Below are positions 35,006 through 47,449 of a DNA stretch of 64,000 nucleotides, piece after piece (the stretch's first letter is position 1; the number at the start of each line of letters is the position of its first letter). The stretch is from Cornus controversa. Lineage: Eukaryota; Streptophyta; Magnoliopsida; Cornales; Cornaceae. The position numbers were made by a program, and so were the translations under genes. The notes beneath the pieces were generated by a model. The model worked only from the letters and a program-made list of their open reading frames with translations, was not told the DNA's origin and did no database searches. The stretch is taken from positions 17,712,146 to 17,776,145 of the forward strand of contig CM048852.1 in assembly GCA_026545225.1 (NCBI GenBank), given 5' to 3'.

Positions 35006-36195
35006 ATTTTGAGTTGAAACTTTAAACCCAAGTATATATAGCCTCCATAAAGTTTCAGTAAAAATTTGGGAATTTTTGGAGTTGTAAAAGTATTTTCTAA
35101 AATTACAAAAAGTGAAAAAGACAACTTTTGGGCACTTTAAAAATTAATTGGATAACAAGGGAAAATTATTTTGAGTTCGAAATTTAAAATCAAGTGTATT
35201 TAACATCCAGTATCATACAGTAAAAATTTCAGAATTTTTTGAATCATGAAAGTATTTTTAAAAAATGATTTTTCAAATTTTCAAGTTTTTCCAAAAATTT
35301 CAAAAATACAAAAAAAATATCAAAACATTTCGGAATGGGCCCATATTGGACCTAGCGGTGGGCCCCTGCGAGTGGGGCCCAAAAACATTTTTCCCGGCAA
35401 CGGCCGGCACCGGCGCCCGCCCCACTCACAGGCACGCGTCGGACAGGCGCGTGGGAAGCGCCCAGCGCTAGGCTTCTTCCCCAACGCGTCCAACAGCGCG
35501 CACAGCGCGCTTCCGACGAATTCCCGGCGACAGTCCGGCCACCTCCGGCCACCGTTCGCCTCCATTTTTGCGTCGTTCTTATCCTCTCGACGCCGTCTAC
35601 CTATTGGTGTAAAAAGCCCCATCCGAAATGGCCTGAATCAAAAACCCCCAATTCACAAGTTCTAGGGTTCTTCGCAAAATTCAAAAATTTAAAACTAAAT
35701 TACTCACGATCTATTTTCTTAAGGATCTAGAGTTGTTTACAAGACAATCACAACACAGTAGGTTCACGATTTAACATCTATTTACATCCAAATTTCATAC
35801 ATGAACAATTTCTTTCTTAATACAATATACATATACATGAATATATGTGCATATATCCCTACATAAACAAAATCAATCTATTCTATATACAATCATCATA
35901 GTTAAATATCACGAAATCTATCAACAACAGAAAAATATAACATACAATTAAAATACAAATTTTCAATATAACAAAATCTTCAAACCTAGACTATGTATAC
36001 AGATTCAAAGGGGAAGAGAAGAATCAAACTTGCCTCTTTGACGATTCAAACACTCGTTCACCCGAACTCCTTCTCTCTTTCGTTTACTCTCCTGACTTTT
36101 GTGCGTAACGCAAACGGCAGAAACCCTAGTTTCTTATTATCTTTTGTCCTAATCATTTTATTCTATTATTATTATTTTTTTCTAAAAACTAAATT

Positions 36196-36197
36196 AC

Positions 36198-36231
<34 letters not shown>
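36196..36231. repeat. (TAA)n microsatellite
   Basis: About a dozen TAA units inside the family-A solo LTR. Confidence 0.9.
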
Positions 36232-36603
36232 CATAATAATATAACTATAACCATGGCCCAACAACTTAAGCATATCCTTAGCCCAACCATTCTAGCCCAG
36301 ATTCCTCCCTAGCCCAATCCAAAGCATTTAAAATATTTAAATCAAATAATACACAATCAATAAACAATTCATCTAAATTGATAAAAGTAAAAGTAGAACA
36401 ATTCACATGAAATGAAAGAATTTATAAAGACAACCAATTCACATAAAATAATAATTGTATAAAGACCTAACAATTCACATGAAATGATAAAATGCATATA
36501 AAGGCATTTCACATGAATTGAAAAATAACAATAATAATAATATAAAGAAATTTAAATTCTTTAAAATAATAGACGTCCAAATTTTTCGGGGTATTACACA
36601 TAT

Positions 36604-37345
36604 AGTTAAAAATTCCCAAATTTCCTCATTTAGCCCTTGTAAAGGAGTAGCAAAATTAAAGACTGCCCCAACCGGCGCGGAAGTCTAGCGACTTTAGCGA
36701 TGATACTTGCGACAACCGTGACGGTCACCTTGTGGGGGAGTGAGCACGGAAGGTTGAGGGGCCACTTTGAGTCTCACAACCCTTGACGTGGTTGTATCTT
36801 GCGACCTCATCTTATCAAGCACCTCAAGGAGAGGGAACCCGCAATGAATAATACTTGACCCAGGAGCATGGCGGCGGTAATGGGACATGCACCGGTGAAA
36901 ACTTCTGATGGGCAAACAAATAGTTTGCTCACTTAGGTTGGCACATGGGGGCAATGGGTCATGTTTGCATCTCGACCCCTCTCCTTGTAAATGACTGACA
37001 CGGGAAAGGCCATGCTGAGGATGACCTTGTTTTTTGTGATAGTCTAACAAAGACATTTACCGCAGAAGTGTCATGAAAGGAAGATCACTGGAAACAATCT
37101 TAGACCAAGGCACGCGTCATGGGAGTAGCAGCTTATCGTGCAGAGATGTTACATCCCACAACTATTGTGTTGTATCTGAGCATATCATGTCATAGCCCAG
37201 CATGGGAATAGGAGTATATAGTGGCTTGGTAGGATTAAGTAAAGGGCTCATCTAGGTGAGATCTAGGTAGGCGCGGATAAAATCCCGCTTACATTCCCCG
37301 TGAGGTAGGGGGATCCATGCTCAGGCCCAGGGAATGAGAATAGGA
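36604..37345. other. COQ3 intron DNA, GC-richer block of unknown origin
   Basis: 36660-37100 is less AT-rich than its neighbours and open for 120 codons on the minus strand (36694-37056), but no family was recognised. Possibly the interior of an unknown retroelement. Confidence 0.4.
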
Positions 37346-37416
37346 CACGTGGCCTAATCATTTGGTGCCACGTGGAATGCTCATGCGCTCAGCAACTGCT
37401 CCGTTATCTATAAATA
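37346..37416 (+). promoter_or_regulatory. Two G-boxes upstream of a TATA box
   Basis: CACGTG at 37346-37351 (as CACGTGGC, an ABRE-type G-box) and at 37369-37374 (CCACGTGG), then TATAAATA at 37409-37416 and a pyrimidine-rich leader. Looks like a promoter, most likely that of a retroelement LTR in a COQ3 intron. No downstream gene on + is seen. Confidence 0.45.
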
Positions 37417-38087
37417 ACGCAACCAAGGCCCCCATCCTATTCCATCTCTTTGGGCCTTTACTTTCTCTCCTTCCTCCCAACTTTCTTCTATTCTGGGTTT
37501 CTTGTTCTGACCAACTGTGAGAATGAGTAAGCGAGTCACAAATTTGCTATGCTGAGGTAAGTAAAGGTAGAATAATGATTCGAACTCATATTCAGATCAC
37601 ATACACTTGCACATGCATGAAAAAGTTCCTAAAACTTGTTTTGAATATTTAGGAAGCATTTGAACTGATATGAAAAACTATCGGACTAATTGAAGTTTCT
37701 CAATAGGGCATAATAGTTGCATCGGTCCAACTTGGGGATTGCACAGGTCTAAGTTAGTCTTGATATGTAAAGGATTTTCAACTGGTACAACTTAGTCCAG
37801 TGTGTATTAATGTTTTAAAAAAGGTTATAATGTTTGCTAGAGTTTTCGAAAGTTTAGAAACTGAATGTCAATTCAACCAATGCAACCCAAATTTTCAACC
37901 GGTTTAACTCTGAACTTCAAATGGTAACTTTGGTTGTAACACTTGAATAATATAACTTTGAAGTTCATCCTTAGAACTTCTTATAGACTTTGAATTGGAT
38001 TCAAATCAATTAGGACTCTACCTTATTCGTCTTAGATGATATAGGTTTAGTTTTCTAATTAAACTACAATTCCTTCATGCATATCTT

Positions 38088-38494
38088 TGTTAGCATAGTC
38101 CCACATCGCCTGGGTACCTTTGGGATGTGCAGTGTATATACACATAGGCACCCTCTCTTTATAAGCTAGTTTTCAAGGCTGAGTTCTTTTCATAGGTTTA
38201 TCATGGTATCAGAGCAAGTGTACCGCAGGGATGGGTCGGGTTCAAATCTCCTACCCTGCGTGGAGGGGGAGGGGGAAAGTCGAGTGTCTCCAGCCTTGGC
38301 GCTGAGGGGGAGTGTTAGCATAGTCCCACATCGCCTGGATACCTTTGGGATGTGCTGTGTATATACACATGAGCGCCTTCTCCTTGTAAACCGATTTTCA
38401 AGGATGAGTTTTATATACACTGCACATCCCCAAGGTACCCAGACGATGTGGGACTATACTAACACTCCCCCTCAGTGCCAGGGCTGGAGACACT
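38088..38494 (+). mobile_element. TRIM-2 element with rearranged second LTR
   Basis: LTR 38088-38203 (TGTTAGCATAGTCCCACATC...), primer-binding site TGGTATCAGAGC at 38204-38215, purine tract GAGGGGGAG before a second LTR at 38313. That LTR breaks near 38410 and joins an inverted LTR piece (38411-38464, ending GACTATACTAACA) plus inverted internal sequence. A complete element and part of another have been joined head to head. Confidence 0.75.
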
Positions 38495-38997
38495 ATCCAT
38501 AGCAAGCAAGAATATAACCTTTCCATGAGTGTACATTCTATCCCTAGAGTCACTAGTTGATTTACCCTTGACATTCAGTGTTACCTAATAGTCCAGACTC
38601 TAGTGCCTTCAGAATCACTAGTCCACTGTTATCATGTCAACACAATCACTTCCTTAGCAATTTGTTTCTCTTTTTTTAAGTGATCTTTTGCCACACTCAA
38701 CAGAGCAAGGTCTCTGCAAGTTGTTTGTAGAGTACTATGGATATCTGGTACTTCGTAGTTCTCGTAAATCCTCGATCAGTCAAGTAGAACCTTGAATTAA
38801 CTAACATTCTATGTGCTCATGTATGTTCAAAATAAAATCTCACTCAAAAAGTCACATAAAATTATGTATGCAAGATTAATCTTTCTGTGTTCGCAAAAGG
38901 TGAGTTTTAAATGTATCTTTTCTGAATCACGAGTGTATTTCCTATCTAGAACAATGTAAAAAAAACTTGTATTTATGGGTAGAGTCTATTTAAATTT

Positions 38998-39331
38998 GAT
39001 AAACCCATAAGTAGAACTCATCCCTGAAAAATAGCTTACAAGGAGAAGGTGCCCATGTGCATATACATTGCACATACCAAAGGTACCCAGGTGATGTGGG
39101 ACTATGCTAATACTCCCCCTTAGTGCCAAGACTAGAGACACTCCGCTCTCCCCCTCCACGCAGGGCATAAGATACAAACCCGACCCATCACTGCGTTTCA
39201 CCTACTTTGATACCATGATACCCCCATGGGTAGAACTCATCCTTGAAAACCGGCTTACAAGGAGATGGTGCTCATGTGTATATATACTACACATCCCAAA
39301 GGTACCCATGCGAAGTGGAACTATGCTAACA
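38998..39331 (-). mobile_element. TRIM-2 complete element
   Basis: Two LTRs of about 115 bp (38998-39112, 39216-39331) around 103 bp with, on the minus strand, TGGTATCAAAG primer site and a GGGGGAG purine tract. Same family as 38088. I did not find a clear target-site duplication. Confidence 0.8.
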
Positions 39332-40097
39332 GATAGAATGTGGACTATTGGAAAGGTTGTACCTATTCCCGTTCTTAGTGGATCTGTTTGCCTGAGAAGA
39401 AAGTATCCATGGCTTTTCCCATTTGGGTTTCACATAAAAGATCCATTGCTGCTTTTTTTTATGCTTTACTTACTTGAATTTGTGCTGGTTGCATAATTGC
39501 TTGACTTCAAAATCAGTTTAGATTAAATCTGGCATACAAAAGAAGTTTAAAGAGCTATCCACCCCTTTACCTTTATTATTAGTGTGTGAATTGATAACTG
39601 GGTTCGTTTGTACCACTCTCATAATGAGGTGATATCATATCTAATTTAATCGAAAGTTTACATGAATGCAACATAGCTCTCCAACTTGTTCGTCATAATT
39701 TCTTTTATAAGAGAACGCTATTAGTAATAGATATAACATGAGAAACAATTATGTTAAACTAACATTATAGAAACATATATATTTTAATTACAAACATAGC
39801 CGCCTAAATACAATCTATACAGATATATTGTCATGCCCTCGGCCCTATCTGTATCCTATTTCTTAAAGATATTTTGTATCATTGTGTTTGTAGAATGTTT
39901 CTAAAATCCTATTTTACATTAAATTCCTAAACATAACCACCAATCATTCAGCATTTCAGCTCTAGCACAACGAAGTAGCTGAGCAGATTAAAAATAAAAA
40001 GTACAAGGAATAAAATAGAGTTGTGGATATGAGGAGTGTGGAATATAGAAATTGTTACCTATAGATACCATGCATAATAAAAATAATATCAGCATAC
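39332..40097. other. COQ3 intron DNA
   Basis: No recognised feature beyond being upstream (in gene terms, downstream) of the COQ3 third visible exon. Confidence 0.5.
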
Positions 40098-40147
40098 CTC
40101 TGAAGCAATCACAGCATCAAACTCCCTCTGTTCTTCAACCAGTTTTT
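40098..40147 (-). CDS. COQ3: COQ3 third visible exon
   Basis: 50 nt after GGGCAG acceptor, ending before GTATGC. It completes a split codon from the previous exon and encodes EKLVEEQREFDAVIASE, the FDAVI-SE stretch preceding VIEHV in COQ3. Intact. Confidence 0.9.
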
Positions 40148-41529
40148 CTGCCCACATAATTGCATACATGTGAGCTTCAGGATAATGAACTTAGTTTAAC
40201 TAATAAAAAGTAAATGTAGAAACACAAAGATTAAGGCATACATTGATTTAAAAAACCAGAATAATTTGGTAATATATCCATATTATTGGTATTTCCAAAA
40301 CAGTACAATAGTTTTTTAGTTTCCATTGCCAGTAACAGAAAGCACAAACAAAAAATGATTAACTGAAACCTTGTACAAAGTCAACTGTCAGAATTACCAA
40401 AATCACGTAAAGATGGCAAAGTCCCCCCCTCCCAAGGTTTGAGACATCGTAGATTTTAATAATACACTCATAATAAGAAAAGTTTTGAATGTTTAACTAG
40501 TTTCATAATATAGTAAAATTTTTACTACCTTTTGCCTATTTCCACTGTCAGAAAATTGATTGCTAAGCCAAGACCAATTAATTAAGAACACTATTTTAAT
40601 TTGACCAATATACCGAGGAAGTTCTATAAGCGTCAAGAAATTTGTCAATATTTTCTTGCATTCAACAATCAAATCAAAAAATGAAATAAGTTCTGGCATA
40701 ATTTCCTCACTCTGAGGCTAAAATATCAATGACAAAATATTTCCAGTTCAATTAGATTTTGATGATTTTTAATTACCACTCGACAATCCTCTTGCCTCTT
40801 CAACACTGCCTCTTCCATGTTACCTTTCCCAAAACCACACACCCAAAAGAAACGACACTATTATATTTTATCCTTAATATCAGAATAGCACAAGCAACAA
40901 GCAGGAAAAGGCTGATATGTACTTGTTTCAATGCTAACAGTATAAATTAACAGTCTTGGCAATCAGTTTGCTTCAATAACACTACTAACTTATTTGCACC
41001 CCTAAAATTTTAACCTATTTTGTAGTGGCATGCATGCAGAAGCTTCCAAGTGAAATGTTTCACATAGCAGGCCCAAAGATGAGAAATAATCAAGAACAGT
41101 TATGGTGTCTCACATCGCCTGGGTGTGGTGTGTTCTCTCTAATGGTATGAGACGTATTGGGAAAAACCCAAGAACAAAACCGTGTAGTTTCAAGCTCAAA
41201 GCGGATAATATCATACAATGTGAAGCGGGCCATTACAAATGGTATCAAAGCCGGAGCCTAGCCGGAAGTGTGGCGGATGGCGTGCACAAGCCCATGAGGG
41301 AGACGTCAGCAAGGATGCTGACTCCCAAGAGGGGGTGATTGTTGCGTCCCACTTTGCCTGGGTATGTTGAAGGGGATGTACTTATATGTGGTGTGTTCTC
41401 TTTAATAGTATGAGGCCTTTTGGGGTAAAACCCAAGAACAAAACCGTGCGGTCTCAAGCTCAAAGTGGACAATATCATACCATGTGAAGCGTGCTGTTAC
41501 AACAGTAGCTTTGTGTGGTTTTTTTTTTT

Positions 41530-41564
<35 letters not shown>

Positions 41565-41953
41565 TCTCTTCTTGATTACTTTTCTTAAAAGAGGGACAAG
41601 TGCTTGGTATAGTGGTAAAAGCTCAAGCTTGGGAGCAGCCACTTTGTGTAATAAAAATTTCAAATAATGCATCAGGGTTGAATCCCAGTCTAGCTAAAAG
41701 AAGATTATGTGATTTAGGCAGATAGTAATAAAATTTCTCTGACATGGATGCTCGGAAGACCTTCGGACCTAATCATATGATACTTAAACCTTCTAAAATT
41801 TTTATTTTTAACAAGTCTTGTTCACAAACAGCAGTCATCCAATTCAAAGGATGCTATGTCAATGCAGGAGTGTAATATGGATGTAGGAGTAAATATTTGA
41901 ACAAACAAATTATTTCAAAGAAAACAAACAAAATTGATATGGACAGTTTGTAC
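40148..41953 (-). other. COQ3 intron with TRIM-3
   Basis: 1.8-kb intron containing the TRIM-3 element (41101-41501) and a (CT)n tract at 41529-41574. Confidence 0.7.
41101..41501 (+). mobile_element. TRIM-3 complete element, TSD ACAGT
   Basis: LTRs 41101-41237 and 41340-41501 resemble TRIM-1 LTRs in the middle (CCCACTTTGCCTGGGT, CTTATATGTG, AAAACCGTG, AATATCATAC) but have different ends (TGTTGCGTC...GCTGTTACA). Between them are ATGGTATCAAAGCC and a GAGGGGGTGATT purine tract. ACAGT lies on both sides (41096-41100, 41502-41506). The first LTR lacks about 25 bp around the TATA-like motif. Confidence 0.88.
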
Positions 41954-42002
41954 CAGCTGTTGTACAACGATACTCGATTGCTGAAGTCACTGGATCCAAA
42001 TC
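41954..42002 (-). CDS. COQ3: COQ3 second visible exon
   Basis: 49 nt: CATAG acceptor, DLDPVTSAIEYRCTTA plus one base, GTACAA donor. Matches the D-DPVTS-IEY-CTTAE segment of plant COQ3. The 5' end of the 9.9-kb retrotransposon lies 68 bp from this acceptor. Intact. Confidence 0.9.
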
Positions 42003-42070
42003 CTATGAAGTAAGCGATGCTTATAAGTTTTCACATTAAAGTTTAAAGCACAATTCATAGACAATAACAA

Positions 42071-45000
42071 TGTAATACCCCGAAAAATTTAGGTGTCAAT
42101 TTAATCTCTTTACATTATTACTTTATTTTATTAATTCATGTGAAATGTTTTTTTTTTTTTTTATATAAATTATCATTGTAGGTGAGTTGTTTGTCTTTTA
42201 TACATGCATTTTATCATTTTATGTGAATTGGTATTAATTGTGTGTTATTTTATTTAAATGTTTTGGGTTGGGCTAGGGAGGAATTTGGGCTAGTATGAGT
42301 GGGCTAAGGTTATGTTTAAAATGATGGGCCTAGGGTTATAATAATATTATTATTGCTATATTTATTATTATTAATTTGATTTTTATTAGTTGTAGGAAAA
42401 ACAATAAAAGAATAATTAAAACAAAAAGGAAAAGAAAAGAAGAAGAAATTAGGGTTTGCCGTTGTTTTACGCACAGAACTAAAAGAGAGTAAACGAAAGA
42501 GAGAAGGGAGTGACGATCGGGTGAACAAGTTGATTCGTCAGGAAAAGGCAAGTTCAAACTCTTCTCTTCCCCTTTGAACCTGTAAACATAAATTATTTTT
42601 ATATGTTGCTTGAATATACGTATGTATGTATACATATATATTTCTCTAGAATCGGCACATAGACATATTTACACGTAGGGATGATCAGAGTCCAATCCGA
42701 CCGTTCAGAAGTAGAGGCGGTTACTTTTTGGTGCCTCTCGGTTTCTATAGAAAAATATATACAATCATTTTTGTTTTGAGTAAATGAATATTCAGTGATT
42801 GCTTAACCCAGTATATGTATATGTATATACATGAATGTACCCTGTGTATGTAGTTTGGTCATAAGCAGAGGCGGTCACTTTCGGTGCATGGTTTAGTTGT
42901 TATATAAAGAGATTGCTTGTCCAGTAGGTGTGTGTGTATATATATATATCTTTGTGTGTGCGAATGTACCCTTGTATATGTGTTTTGTCATAAAGTATTG
43001 ATTAGATATAAGAGCCAACTGGATTGCTTTAAACAGTGTATGAACAGGATACGTTTTGATATATATAGATATATACTTGAGTTTTGTATATGTGTAAATT
43101 TAGTTAATTAGAAAGAAGTGAATCAGGACATGTGTTGATCAAGTTAGTTGATATTGCTTTGTTTCATCTATTATTATTTTATTACTACTTTCCAGCATTA
43201 TTAGTTCAATCACATTGAAATCTTTTTCCCATATTAGAATTAGTTGTATATAGTATATATGTAGTGATGGTTACTCTTAATTGAAACGTTCATGATTATA
43301 GGAATACAATAGATTGGAGCTAGATTTAAATACACCTATTTTTCATAATTTGCGGTATAGGTTTTGTATGTGGGATTTTCCATTATTTTTAAAAGTATCT
43401 AAAAATTAGATTTTTTGCACCTTCTTTTATTTTAGAAAATACTTACAAAATTCCAAAAATTTTCAAATTTTAACTGTAACTTTTTGGAGGCTAAATACAC
43501 TTGGGTTTAAATTTTCAACTCAAAATAATCTTTCCTTGCTGTTCAATTGATTTTTAACGTGTGTAAAAGTTGAATTTTTCACTTTCTGTAATTTTAGAAA
43601 ATACTTTTATAATTCCAAAATTTCCCAAATTTTTACTGTAATTCTCTGGAGGATAAATACACTTGGGTGTAAATTTTCAACTCAAAATAATCTTTCCTTG
43701 CTGCTCAATTGATTTTTTTTTAAAGTGTCTAAAAGTTGGATTTTTCACTTTCTGTAATTTTAGAAAATACTTCTGAAATTCCAAAAATTCCCAAAATTTT
43801 TTTGTAACTGTTTAGAGATTAAATGACCTTGGGTTTAAATTTTCATCTCAAATTGAGCTTCCCTTGGTGTTCAATTAATTTTTAAAGTGCCTAAAAGTTG
43901 GATTTTCACCTTCTTTGGTTTATTAAAAATGTTTTTAAATTACAGAAAATTCCAGAATATTTTCTTAGTGTTCTTAGAAGTGAAATAGGCCCAGAAACCT
44001 AGATAAGAGTAAGTTTAGATCCCCTCGGAGATTTGAGGGCATTGGAGGTTGGTTTGGGGAATTGTTTCCTCTAATGGATGTTAAATTATTTTGATTTAAT
44101 CGATTGTGTTTACTATATATATAAATGCACATGGGATACTTGATTATAGTCTACTTGTGAACGATTTTTCTTATGATGATAATTTCATGTTGGATGATTT
44201 GAAATAACGTTTGTGCAAATTTAAATCATAATGCACCTTGTTATTTTATATTGCATATTGGAATGTATCTATGCATTTTATTTGGCATGTAAGGATTGCC
44301 CGGCGTGTCAGGATCGCCCATACCTAATAAGGTATCTATGCATTTTATTTGGCATGTCAGGATTGTCCGGCGTGTCAGGATCGCCCATACCTAATAAGGT
44401 ATCTATACATTTTATTTGGCGTGTTAGGATCGCCCATACCTAATAAGGTATCTATACATTTTATTTGGCGTGTCAGGATCGCCCATATCTAATAAGGTAT
44501 CTATATGTGTATGCACATGTTTTCTTTATTTTGAACTTAAAGAATGTGTTCATTGTTGGATGATAAGGGTGTGTTGGAACAATGTATAAGATGATTCTAC
44601 TTTTGAAAACATGAGCTAAATAGGAAATGACTAGTATGTATATATCTATACCTATTAAGGTATCAAAAGATTAAATGATGGCATGTTAGGATTGCTTAAA
44701 CTTGATATTGTTTTATATTATGTTTATTTCTGCTGAACGTAAGGAACGTGTTCACGTTTGCATAATAAGGGTTTGGGTGGAATATTATAAATATTGACTG
44801 TTGTTTTGGAAACACGAAACTGGGTAAAAGAATAACTTGTAGGTTAAATCTATAGACTTATTTTATGTCCCTTATACTGAGGGTATGTATATTGGTTCTC
44901 TGATTGGGATGTAGTAGATAGAACTTGCTCGTGGGTTTAACCCACTGTGTTGATATTTCAGGTTTCAAACAGGTTCCACCGCGAGGATAGAGTTTTAGGG

Positions 45001-45355
45001 TTTGGTTGTAGCAGACGTCTCATCTCATCAGTTACAGGGTAGGAACTTGTCTTCTTCAAGAGTCATACTATGAACTTTTGAGACTTTGGTTGTTGGTATT
45101 AATTTTAGAATTTAAAAACTTTTGTTCTTTCTGGTTAAGGGGTCCTTGGGTTACGGGACTTCCAAATTGTATTACCAGAATATATGTATTTATTTATCAA
45201 TTATTTTAGTTCAATGGGATTTCTGTTCAGCTTTTAGCAATTATTCTATTTCTTTCTTTTGCATCTATGCTTGTTGCTATCAGTGGTTAATATTCCTCAG
45301 GTTTTGTGTATGAGACTGGCCACCTCATGCGCGAAATTTTTTGGGGGGTATTTCA
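42071..45355 (+). repeat. 5' LTR of family-A element
   Basis: 3285 bp. Contains four copies of the tandem hairpin module (44280-44510), and CTCATGCGCGAAATTTT near the 3' end, conserved in all family-A LTRs. Confidence 0.96.
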
Positions 45356-45507
45356 TTTGGTATCAGAGCATTCCAGGTTCAAGTATTCTCGGGTCTGTAG
45401 GGTCCGTCGTAGGGTATCTTCCGCATTGCGTATTCTGATAAATAGAATCTAAGTATAGGATTCATTGTACTCTATACATCTTAGTCTACTATTGGGGTCT
45501 TATGTAG

Positions 45508-45990
45508 ATGTCACCCCGTAGGGGGAGGAAGGCGAACCATAACTAAGGTCAGGATAGTGTTCAGGATGGAAAGGTTGAACTTCCTCTCGATTTGGCAGCC
45601 ATGGTAGTTTAGGTTATAGCTACAGGAGTGGCGACTGCTCTTTAGAATCTGCAGCCACCACAACAACCACTACAAATGGCGCATGTTCCATTACCAGTGG
45701 AACAGTCTAACAGTTGGGAATGATGCAAAACTCTTTCACATAAGGGAATTCCTGGACTTACAGAAGAAGGACAGGACAATCACAGGGTCGGAATAGGAGT
45801 TCTCCAATTTATCTTTGTTGCACCTGAGGAGGTGAACACTGAAGAGAAGAAAGTGAACTATTTTGTGAAGGGATTGATTTAGACTACTCAACAGGTCATT
45901 GTGGGTAATCTAGCTTATTCCACTTACACTCAGGCGGTTAATGCTGCATTGCAGCACTATCAAATAAGGAGGGATTATAGGAAATGATAG
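45508..45990 (+). pseudogene. gag remnant
   Basis: Starts MSPRRGRKANH, parallel to MPPHRRRN at 12652, with PLPVEQSNSWE and PEEVNTEEKKVNYFVKGLI further on. At least four stops and a deletion of the central YQW-W region. Confidence 0.85.
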
Positions 45991-46139
45991 GGGAGAAACG
46001 AAATGATAGATACTCCGCTAGCCAGATAGTGGAAAGAAAAATAGAAATAGCAGGGCAATCTATTCAATAGATGAACTATGGGAGGGTCTATAACATCATG
46101 CCATATGATGAGCAGACTTCTCAGGCGATTGAAGATAGG

Positions 46140-46443
46140 GTTCCGATAAAGGTTAACTTTGATCGTGTTCTTATTTGAGACTGAGGCATCTCACTCTTTT
46201 GTATCTCAGTCGTTTGTTAGGATATCGGGTATACTTACTCAGTCGTGTAGTTCTCCACTTACTATAAATACACCATTGGGAGTTAGTACAGTATTACAAG
46301 AACGCTGTAGTCAAGTCACTATAGGCGTTGGCAATCTCAGGTTTTTGGCAGACCTATTGGTTCTAGACATGAATTCATATGATGTCATACTCGAGATGGA
46401 TTTGTTATCGCATTATCATGCCCATGTCAATTGCCATGATTAG
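46140..46443 (+). pseudogene. Retropepsin remnant with lost active-site motif
   Basis: FETEASHSFVSQSFV ... VGNLRFLADLLVLDMNSYDV is a gypsy aspartic protease, but the catalytic D-[ST]-G triad reads E-T-E, so it cannot be active. The frame is otherwise open from 46159 to 46443. Confidence 0.85.
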
Positions 46444-47345
46444 GTATTTCTTTTTGTTATACCGAGTCGGGAGGTGTATTTGGTTGCTATACCGAAATCA
46501 AATGAAGGGTCTAGAACTCGCTTATTCTTTAATAGTAAGGAGTCTCCGGAGGGAAATAAGGTTTCTACGGATCCCATTCCAGGGGTACGAGACTTTCAGG
46601 ATGTGTTTTAGGAAATTCCAAGACTACTACCGAGTCGTGGTATAGACTTTGTAATTTACCTAGCTTCAGGCACCGGGCCTACTTCTAGGTCAGAGGAGGA
46701 TCATGTCATACATCTTTGTATCATTTAGTAGACACTGAGAGATCACCAGTTGTAGGCAAAGTTTGAGAAGTATGATTTCTGGCAGAGGGAGGTGAAGTTT
46801 TTGGGTCATATAGTATTTGAGAAAGGATAGCGGTAGATCAAAGCAAGGTGTCCGCGATATGGAGTGGGGGCAACCTACCTCACCCATGGTGATTCGTAGT
46901 TTTCTGGGGTAGTTGGTTATTGTTGTAGGTTCAGTCGGGGCTTTTCGAAGATTGTTAGCCATCTCACCCATGTACCTAAAAAAAAAAAAAAAAAAAAAAA
47001 AGGGTGTGCCTTTCGTTTCTAATGATTCTTGTTAGACGACATTTGATGAGTTAAAGAACAGGTTAACAACTGCACCTGTTCTAGCTACCCTTTAGTGTGG
47101 CATTGAGTATTTGGTATGTACCGATACGTCATTGCAAGGTCTGGAGTGTGTGTGGACTCTGCCACGAGGACCTGGTGACATTATCTCTTGGGAAAGACTT
47201 TTGTTCAACGACCATAAGAGGTTGCAGTATATGTTCTCACAGGAAAAATGTTGATGATTTAGCTGATATTTTTGTACCATGTGTAGTGGTCACACCTACT
47301 ATCATTTGGAGGGTAATTTCAAATCAGCTTACTGACCCGTAGTAT
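46444..47345 (+). pseudogene. RT/RNase H remnant, catalytic RT deleted
   Basis: N-terminal RT flank (FQDVF-EIPRLLPSRGIDFVI, near 46590) jumps at about 46690 directly to the region after the YxDD box (RSEEDHVIHL ... LRDHQL ... FEKYDFWQREVKFLGHIV). Fingers and palm are therefore missing. RNase H traces follow (LTTAPVLATL, VCTDTSLQGLECV). A run of about 25 A lies at 46978-47002. Many stops. Confidence 0.85.
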
Positions 47346-47449
47346 GTAAAGAAGGTGGCTGAGCTAAAATCTGGATAGGTACCATTTTATATAGTGGGTA
47401 CAGATGGAGGCGAGCATGATGAGTGAGACCTACAGTTCTCAGTTTTCGG

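Larger units (their letters stand above)
32698..36598 (-). mobile_element. Family-A solo LTR, TSD CATAT, with nested TRIM-1
   Basis: From TGAAATACCCCCC to CGGGGTATTACA, the reverse complement of the LTRs at 42071-52014. Flanked by CATAT at 32693-32697 and 36599-36603, so it is a solo LTR left by LTR-LTR recombination. Without the nested TRIM it is about 3.32 kb. It contains the GGCGATCCTGACACGCC/ATACCTTATTAGGTAT tandem module (33555-33840), a GC-rich block at 35340-35640 and a (TAA)n run. Confidence 0.93.

Noticed and set aside
35246-35665. 140-codon open frame and antisense partners in a GC-rich block
   Set aside because: Within the family-A solo LTR; same kind of sequence occurs near 11100-11280 in another LTR, no protein family visible.
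36694-37056. 120-codon minus-strand open frame
   Set aside because: No recognisable motif, no support for coding; kept only as an unexplained GC-richer block.
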